Origin: Marinobacter sp. F4216
GTDB taxonomy: Bacteria; Pseudomonadota; Gammaproteobacteria; Pseudomonadales; Oleiphilaceae
Direction: 5' to 3'
DNA length: 64,000 nucleotides
Assembly (NCBI RefSeq): GCF_019931195.1
Contig: NZ_JAIOUO010000006.1
Span: forward strand, 186,001 to 250,000
Of the stretch, positions 59,027-64,000 are shown in pieces (position 1 is the stretch's first letter; every line of letters begins with the position of its first letter). The translations under genes and the position numbers were made by a program. The notes under the pieces are model-generated. The model did not search any database, was not told the origin of the DNA, and saw only the letters and a program-made list of their open reading frames with translations.

Positions 59027-59872
59027 ATGGAGCTTCTGTCTACCAACGTCGTTTTCGCCGGAGAGCATCGCCGCTACCGTCATCATTCCCCCACGCTGGG
59101 TTGTGATATGGAGTTTGCGGTGTACCTGCCGCCCGGCGCGGTTGGCAAGGAGCCACGGAAGGTGCCGGCCATGTACTGGCTGTCAGGACTGACCTGTACA
59201 GACCAGAATTTCATGCAGAAGGCCGGGGCTCTCAAACGCGCCGGCCAGCTGGGACTGGCCATTGTCTGCCCCGACACCAGTCCCCGGGGCGTCGGGTTGC
59301 CCGGCGAAGATGACGATTATGATCTGGGCACAGGCGCCGGATTTTACCTGAACGCCACCCGGGAACCCTGGGCGAAGCATTACCGCATGTACGATTACGT
59401 GGTGAGCGAGCTGCCCGAATTGCTCGAGCGTGAATTGCCACTGGCCGACCAGCGGTCGGTGTGCGGCCACTCCATGGGCGGGCACGGAGCGTTGATCTGT
59501 GCCCTGAAGAATCCTGGCAGGTACCAGGCGGTTTCGGCCTTCGCACCGATTGCCAATCCCTCGGAAAGCCCGTGGGGCAAAAAAGCCTTCAGTGCGTATC
59601 TGGGCGACGATACCAAAGCCTGGGAAGAGTGGGATGCATCGCTGCTCATTCCCACCGCCCGCGAGCGCCTGCCCCTGCTGGTGGATCAGGGAACGTCGGA
59701 CGAATTTCTCGACAGTCAGTTAAACCCGGATACCCTGGCGGAAGTCTGTGAAACCTTCCACCATCACCTGCATCTGCGCATGCATCGTGGCTACGACCAC
59801 AGCTATTTCTTTATCTCGTCGTTCATTGACGACCATCTGGATCATCACGCCCAGGCGCTGGGCCTGCGATAG
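59027..59872 (+). CDS. fghA: S-formylglutathione hydrolase
   Basis: 281 residues, an esterase D family enzyme of normal length. It begins ELLSTNVVFAGEHRRYRHHS. LSGLTCTDQNFMQKAGA is the family block, the nucleophile Ser is in GHSMGGHGALICALK, and the catalytic Asp and His are in LVDQGTSDEFL and HRGYDHSYFFISSF. It frees formate and glutathione in formaldehyde detoxification. The usual partner, glutathione-dependent formaldehyde dehydrogenase, is not adjacent. Confidence 0.95.
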   Translation: MELLSTNVVFAGEHRRYRHHSPTLGCDMEFAVYLPPGAVGKEPRKVPAMYWLSGLTCTDQNFMQKAGALKRAGQLGLAIVCPDTSPRGVGLPGEDDDYDLGTGAGFYLNATREPWAKHYRMYDYVVSELPELLERELPLADQRSVCGHSMGGHGALICALKNPGRYQAVSAFAPIANPSESPWGKKAFSAYLGDDTKAWEEWDASLLIPTARERLPLLVDQGTSDEFLDSQLNPDTLAEVCETFHHHLHLRMHRGYDHSYFFISSFIDDHLDHHAQALGLR

Positions 59873-60083
59873 CCAACTCGGGGACAGGGGCGTTACCCAG
59901 TGGCAGGACTCAAAAGCAAGAAATCAAGGCCAACTTGCGAACTTCGCATCAAAAAATGAGATCTGGTTCACGCTATTGTGACGTGGCGTGCTGATTTGTA
60001 ACGTCTCGTACCCGTATAGAGACGGATGACTGGCCTTGATATATCTTCCGCATGTCAAAAAACCTATCGAGTTTGGACCTCAA

Positions 60084-61112
60084 ATGCTCCACCGTCTGAA
60101 AACGGATTTCCGGTTATCCATCATCACCCTGCTCGGGGTGTGCGCCGTGCTTGGTGTGGCGCCTTTTGCGGTATTCCGTTTTATCCAGGGGCAGATAGCG
60201 GTGGGTCTGTTTGATGTCGGCATCGTTATCGGTGTACTCGCTGCCGTGGCCCACGGCTGGATCACCGGTCGAACCGGAACCAGTGGTCTGCTTCTGTCAT
60301 TGCTCAGCTCTATCTGCGCGGTCATCGTCGGCCGTTTTATCGGCGAGCCAGGCATGCTCTGGGCGTTCCCGTGCCTGATCACCAATTTCCTCCTGACTAC
60401 CCCAAGACTGGCAACGGGCATCAACCTGATCACGATTACCGCACTGATGGTTCAGGCCCAGGGCAGTGTCGAGGCCATACAGTTGTGGTCGTTCTTCACC
60501 TCGGCGGTTATGGTCAGTGCCTGTGCCTATGCCTTTGCGCACCGCAATGCCAGCCAGCGCAACATGCTGGAACATCTGGCGACCATTGATCCGCTGACCG
60601 GAGTCCGAAACCGGCGCTGCATGGATCAGGAGCTGGCCATGTCAGTGGCGGCCGCAGAGCGAACCGGGCAGCCGTACACACTGGCCCTGCTCGATCTGGA
60701 TCATTTTAAAAGGATTAACGACCAGTACGGTCACAGCGTGGGTGATGACGTTCTTACGACCCTGGTCAACCTTATCCAGCAAAACACCCGCCGAACCGAC
60801 TTCCTGTTTCGCTATGGCGGCGAGGAGTTTGTCCTGCTGTTGCCGGGCACCGCTGGCCCGGGGGTGAAAAAGGTTATGTGCAATCTGCAGGCGACCATTC
60901 GCAAGCACCTGAGGGTTGAGGGGCAATCGGTCACCGCGTCGTTCGGCGTGGCTGAGCTGGATATTGGCGAGGGCGTGGATGGCTGGCTGGAGCGGGCAGA
61001 CGCCGCCCTATACCGGGCCAAGGAGGCTGGCCGTGACCGCATCATCTATGCGAAGGGCTCTGGGGAGCAAACCGAACCAGGCGCCAGCCAAGAAGAATCC
61101 CTGCTGACATAA
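60084..61112 (+). CDS. Membrane-bound diguanylate cyclase (GGDEF)
   Basis: 342 residues from the ATG at 60084; a TTG 48 bases earlier is also possible, and neither has a strong ribosome binding site. About six helices (residues about 10-165) precede a GGDEF domain beginning at ATIDPLTGVRNRRCMDQEL, with DHFKRINDQYGHSVGD and active site FRYGGEEFVLL. RRTD sits five residues before GGEEF as an I-site. It should make c-di-GMP under feedback control. Its 3' end overlaps the convergent MATE gene by 71 bases. Confidence 0.9.
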   Translation: MLHRLKTDFRLSIITLLGVCAVLGVAPFAVFRFIQGQIAVGLFDVGIVIGVLAAVAHGWITGRTGTSGLLLSLLSSICAVIVGRFIGEPGMLWAFPCLITNFLLTTPRLATGINLITITALMVQAQGSVEAIQLWSFFTSAVMVSACAYAFAHRNASQRNMLEHLATIDPLTGVRNRRCMDQELAMSVAAAERTGQPYTLALLDLDHFKRINDQYGHSVGDDVLTTLVNLIQQNTRRTDFLFRYGGEEFVLLLPGTAGPGVKKVMCNLQATIRKHLRVEGQSVTASFGVAELDIGEGVDGWLERADAALYRAKEAGRDRIIYAKGSGEQTEPGASQEESLLT

Positions 61113-62442
61113 GCCCAAAGGTCAGCCCCACCCAGAAACCGGCCGCCCCCATGGCCGGTCGAATCAGGTCTGTGAAGGTCAGCGCGTAGCCCAGTGGCAG
61201 GCCAATTCCCCAGAATGAAAACAGCATGATGAACATGGGCACCCGGGTGTCCTTGTAGCCGCGCAGCGCACTGATGCAGGTGACCTGAATGACGTCGGCA
61301 ATCTGGAACAGGGCCGCGAAGGCCAGCAGCCGCACCGTGACCGCCTGCACATCCACGTCCCGCGTGTAGAGCGCGGCAATCTGCTCGGAGAACCCCCACA
61401 GTAAGGATGCAAACATCAGGGCGATGAGTCCCGCCAGTATCAGGGTGCTGCGGGATATCAGCCGGGCGGTGTCCGGTGCACCAGCGCCGATCAGGAAACT
61501 CACCCGCAACGTCAGCGCCATGCCAATGCTCAAGGGCAGCATGAACAGCAACGACACCACGTTCAGGGCAATCTGGTGGCCTGCCACCACCACCGGTCCG
61601 AGCGGCGCCAGGAACAGGGCGATCACCGAAAACATACTGGCTTCCACGAAAATGGTGAATCCGATCGGCACGCCGAGTCTCAGGATATAGGCAAGACCTG
61701 CCAGGTTGGGTCGAACCCGGTCGGCCAGAAGGTGGAAGCGCCGGTAGGCTTCACTGCGATTGAGATACACCAGCAGCGCAATGGCGGCCAGCCCGTTCGA
61801 CAGGGTGGTCGCCCAGCCGCAGCCTATGCCGCCCATGGCCGGCACGCCGAGCTTTCCGAAGATAAAGATGTAATTCAACGGCAGGTTAATCAGGGTGCTC
61901 AGCACCGAAAACGCCATGATCACCCGGGTGTGCCCCAGTCCATCGGTAAGCCCTCTGAGGGCAGTCATCAGCAGCAGTGCGGGAACGCCCCAGGAAAAGG
62001 CGTCCAGATAGCCCTGGCTGATCCGGGCTGTGTTGTCGTCCAGGTTGAGCAGTTCCAGTAAGGGATGCACGTGGCGCAGCAACAGAATCATGATCACCGA
62101 CCCGGCGGCAGCCAGGTACAGCCCCTGCCAGGTGGCGGGCATGATCTTGTCGAACGTACGGGCACCGTTGTAGCCGGAAATGATGGGCTGAAGGGCGCCC
62201 AGAAGCCCCATGAAAAACAGGAAGATGGGCATCCAGATGCTGCTGCCGATACCCACCGCAGCCAGGTCTTCGGCACTGGCATGGCCAGCCATCACCGTAT
62301 CGATCACGCCGTTGGCCATCTGGGCAACCTGAGCGATGAGAATCGGGCCACCCAGCAGGCCAAGGGTTCGCCATTCCGTCAGGGTGCGGGGAATGAGCGG
62401 CTGTCGGGAGGCCGGCAGCGGCTGGTGGGTTTCGTCCATCAT
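61042..62442 (-). CDS. MATE family multidrug efflux transporter
   Basis: 466 residues from the ATG at 62442 (or the adjacent one at 62439); longer in-frame starts add a Pro/Arg-rich stretch unlike a MATE start. Twelve helices with family features: LLGGPILIAQVAQMANGVIDTVMAG, LGALQPIISGYNGARTFD, LRGLTDGLGHTRVIM, and GVPIGFTIFVEASMFSVIALF. It belongs to the NorM subfamily, usually Na+- or H+-coupled cation exporters. The last 71 bases lie antisense to the cyclase gene. Confidence 0.93.
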   Translation of the reverse strand: MMDETHQPLPASRQPLIPRTLTEWRTLGLLGGPILIAQVAQMANGVIDTVMAGHASAEDLAAVGIGSSIWMPIFLFFMGLLGALQPIISGYNGARTFDKIMPATWQGLYLAAAGSVIMILLLRHVHPLLELLNLDDNTARISQGYLDAFSWGVPALLLMTALRGLTDGLGHTRVIMAFSVLSTLINLPLNYIFIFGKLGVPAMGGIGCGWATTLSNGLAAIALLVYLNRSEAYRRFHLLADRVRPNLAGLAYILRLGVPIGFTIFVEASMFSVIALFLAPLGPVVVAGHQIALNVVSLLFMLPLSIGMALTLRVSFLIGAGAPDTARLISRSTLILAGLIALMFASLLWGFSEQIAALYTRDVDVQAVTVRLLAFAALFQIADVIQVTCISALRGYKDTRVPMFIMLFSFWGIGLPLGYALTFTDLIRPAMGAAGFWVGLTFGLMSAGILLGWRLVRFAPQSPSHR

Positions 62443-62610
62443 GCAGCAGTTCCAGATTGTTCCTGTGGCTGGGAAAGGTGTCGATACAGAACCGCCGGGC
62501 ATGTTACTCCGTTTCCGGGCTGGCGGCACGGCCGGTCGACATTCGTCGGCTGGACCTTTCATCAGGAATGGGTACAGTAACCGGCTGGTTTTAATGAGGT
62601 AGCTGGAACA

Positions 62611-63483
62611 ATGGGATTACTGGTTTTCGTAACGATTCTCTGGGCGTTTTCTTTCAGTCTGATTGGCGAGTTCCTGGCGGGGCAGGTAGACAGCGACTTT
62701 GCGGTGCTCAGCCGGGTGTTGATCGCGGCACTGGTGTTTCTGCCGTTCCTGCGCTGGCGCGGCGTTCCTTCGGGCATGAAGCTGGGTATCCTGGTCACGG
62801 GTATGCTGCAGTTCGGCGTTACCTACCTGTGTCTGTACCGGTCATTCAGCTACCTTACGGTGCCGGAAGTCCTGCTGTTTACGATCTTCACGCCGCTGTA
62901 CGTCACCCTGATCGACGACGCCCTGTTCCGGCGCTTTTCCCCGGTGGCACTGGTGGCCGCGGCCATCGCCACGCTGGGGGCGGGCATCATTCGTTACGAC
63001 GGCCTGAGCGAAGACTTCATCACCGGCTTCCTGCTGCTGCAAATTGCCAACTTTACCTTTGCCGCCGGGCAGGTGGGCTACAAGCACATCATGCAGCGTT
63101 ATCCCCTCGATGTGCCGGCTTTCCGAACCTTCGGGTATTTCTTCTTCGGGGCGCTGATCATTGCCCTGCCGTCGTTCCTGATCTTCGGTAATCCAGATCG
63201 ATTGCCGTCCACCGGCCTGCAATGGGGCATCCTGGCCTGGCTGGGCTTTGCCGCCTCCGGCTTGGGGCTGTTCCTTTGGAACCGGGGTGGCTGCCGGGTG
63301 GATGCGGGCACTCTGGCCATCATGAACAACGCCCTCGTGCCGGCGGGTCTGCTGGTGAATCTGCTGATCTGGAACCGGGATGCAGACCTGCTGCGGCTGG
63401 CTCTGGGAGGCGGGGTCATCGCGTTTTCCCTGTGGGTAAATGCCAGGTTCCACCCGCAGGCAAGGCTGATGCCCGGCACCTGA
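62611..63483 (+). CDS. DMT (EamA) family transporter
   Basis: 290 residues with ten helices in two EamA repeats. Features include TILWAFSFSLIGEFLAGQVD, GVTYLCLYRSFSYLTVPEVLLFTIFTPLY, the second-repeat LAWLGFAASGLGLFLWNRGG, and NNALVPAGLLVNLLIWN. The carboxylate/amino-acid type YddG/RarD-like exporters are the closest kind I can suggest; the substrate is unknown. A stem-loop follows the stop. Confidence 0.9.
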   Translation: MGLLVFVTILWAFSFSLIGEFLAGQVDSDFAVLSRVLIAALVFLPFLRWRGVPSGMKLGILVTGMLQFGVTYLCLYRSFSYLTVPEVLLFTIFTPLYVTLIDDALFRRFSPVALVAAAIATLGAGIIRYDGLSEDFITGFLLLQIANFTFAAGQVGYKHIMQRYPLDVPAFRTFGYFFFGALIIALPSFLIFGNPDRLPSTGLQWGILAWLGFAASGLGLFLWNRGGCRVDAGTLAIMNNALVPAGLLVNLLIWNRDADLLRLALGGGVIAFSLWVNARFHPQARLMPGT

Positions 63484-63494
63484 AGCAACGTCAT

Positions 63495-63520
63495 GGGGAG
63501 TGAGTGACAATTCACTCCCC
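63495..63520 (+). terminator. Hairpin after the DMT transporter gene
   Basis: GGGGAGTGA (63495-63503) pairs perfectly with TCACTCCCC (63512-63520) over an 8-base loop. A weak pyrimidine stretch (TGTCCCTCTGG) follows instead of a T-run. Confidence 0.6.
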
Positions 63521-63640
63521 TGTCCCTCTGGCATAGCGTCAAGAAGACTGGCAGAATCCCGTCCCGCTAACTAGGTTTGCTCCTAGGCTATAAAGAATTC
63601 CCTATCCATACTTCAGCCTACATAAAGACAGGAAAACATC

Positions 63641-64000
63641 ATGTCCCAGTCCAACCCGGTTCCGGGTAATGGCGACGACGCATCCCGTGGATTTTGGTCG
63701 TCCCGGTTGGCGTTCATTCTTGCGGCCACAGGTTCGGCCGTTGGTCTCGGTAATATCTGGAAGTTTCCCTATGTGACGGGGGAGAACGGTGGCGGCGCCT
63801 TCGTCATCGTATACCTGATCTGTATTGCGGTGATTGGTATCCCCATCATGATGGCCGAGGTGTTCCTGGGGCGGAATGGGCGTCATAACCCCATCACCAG
63901 TATGCGCCTGGTGGCTGAACGGAACCTGAAGTCCCCCAAGTGGCGGATCTCAGCCGTGGTCGGCATGCTGGCGGCATTTATCATCCTGTCTTTCTATTCG
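63641..64000 (+). CDS. Sodium-dependent transporter (NSS family), partial
   Basis: The first 120 residues of a neurotransmitter:sodium symporter-family protein, cut by the right edge. The signature of helix 1 is complete: RLAFILAATGSAVGLGNIWKFPY, the Na+/substrate unwound region, followed by ENGGGAFVIVYLICIAVIGIP and MMAEVFLGRNGR. AGGAAA precedes the ATG. Bacterial members import amino acids or related solutes with Na+; the substrate is unknown. Confidence 0.95.
   Translation, partial: MSQSNPVPGNGDDASRGFWSSRLAFILAATGSAVGLGNIWKFPYVTGENGGGAFVIVYLICIAVIGIPIMMAEVFLGRNGRHNPITSMRLVAERNLKSPKWRISAVVGMLAAFIILSFYS

Noticed and set aside
1..64000. CRISPR arrays, prophage, insertion sequences, tRNA or rRNA genes
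   Set aside because: No regularly spaced repeats, transposase, integrase, phage structural genes or tRNA/rRNA-like stretches were noticed on reading; a covariance search for tRNAs was not possible.

Overview
The window is about 60% GC and densely packed with genes on both strands. It looks like chromosomal DNA of a marine, moderately halophilic gammaproteobacterium, most likely Marinobacter or a close relative. The main pointers are a wax ester synthase/DGAT whose sequence closely resembles the Marinobacter WS2-type enzymes as I remember them, an ectoine locus with its dedicated aspartokinase, and several Na+-coupled transporters. No rRNA, tRNA, CRISPR array, insertion sequence or prophage was seen. 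Both edges cut a gene: an amino-acid binding protein on the left and an NSS-family transporter on the right.

Layout. 0.3-3.1 kb: a Cys-repeat, haem-motif secreted protein and its translationally coupled partner face an ECF sigma/anti-sigma pair. 3.4-9.3 kb: an uncharacterised cluster of a TVP38-FAD-disulfide-reductase fusion, a radical SAM enzyme, a sodium:solute symporter and a divergent metallophosphoesterase, with a strong palindromic element in the middle. 9.4-12.9 kb: ectA-ectB-ask, without ectC. 13-24 kb: an RpoS-like sigma factor, small membrane/DUF genes, pdxH-PPTase-tag, an MHYT protein with a degenerate GGDEF domain, a DUF748 envelope protein, yfbR, and an SPFH/NfeD pair. 24.5-36 kb: an SDR, a diguanylate cyclase, a glutamine amidotransferase, a PF10118 protein facing an AraC regulator, a TM2 protein, the wax ester synthase, and an RND adaptor/pump pair.

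36-48.4 kb is a complete nitrate assimilation island: nirD, nirB and a NasC-like flavoprotein (minus), nasR (plus), nrtDBA (minus) and nasA (plus). Four sigma-54-type promoters can be read here. Three of the four transcripts (nasC-nirBD, nrtABD, nasA) have an intrinsic terminator in the 5' leader. The local gene nasR encodes a NIT+ANTAR antiterminator. Together this implies two-step control: NtrC/sigma-54 for nitrogen limitation and NasR for nitrate/nitrite. nasR itself has the sigma-54 promoter but no leader terminator.

48.4-64 kb: a SprT-like protein, an overlapping TauE/lytic transglycosylase pair, an amidase, a hypothetical protein, metNIQ with a bidirectional terminator shared with a 1-Cys peroxiredoxin, an AGCS symporter, a CBS protein, S-formylglutathione hydrolase, a second diguanylate cyclase, a MATE exporter, a DMT exporter and the partial NSS transporter.

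Best candidates for something undescribed are the ECF-linked Cys-repeat/haem module (784-3146) and the TVP38-FAD/radical SAM cluster (3424-9253). The best-supported regulatory insight is the NasR/sigma-54 regulon.
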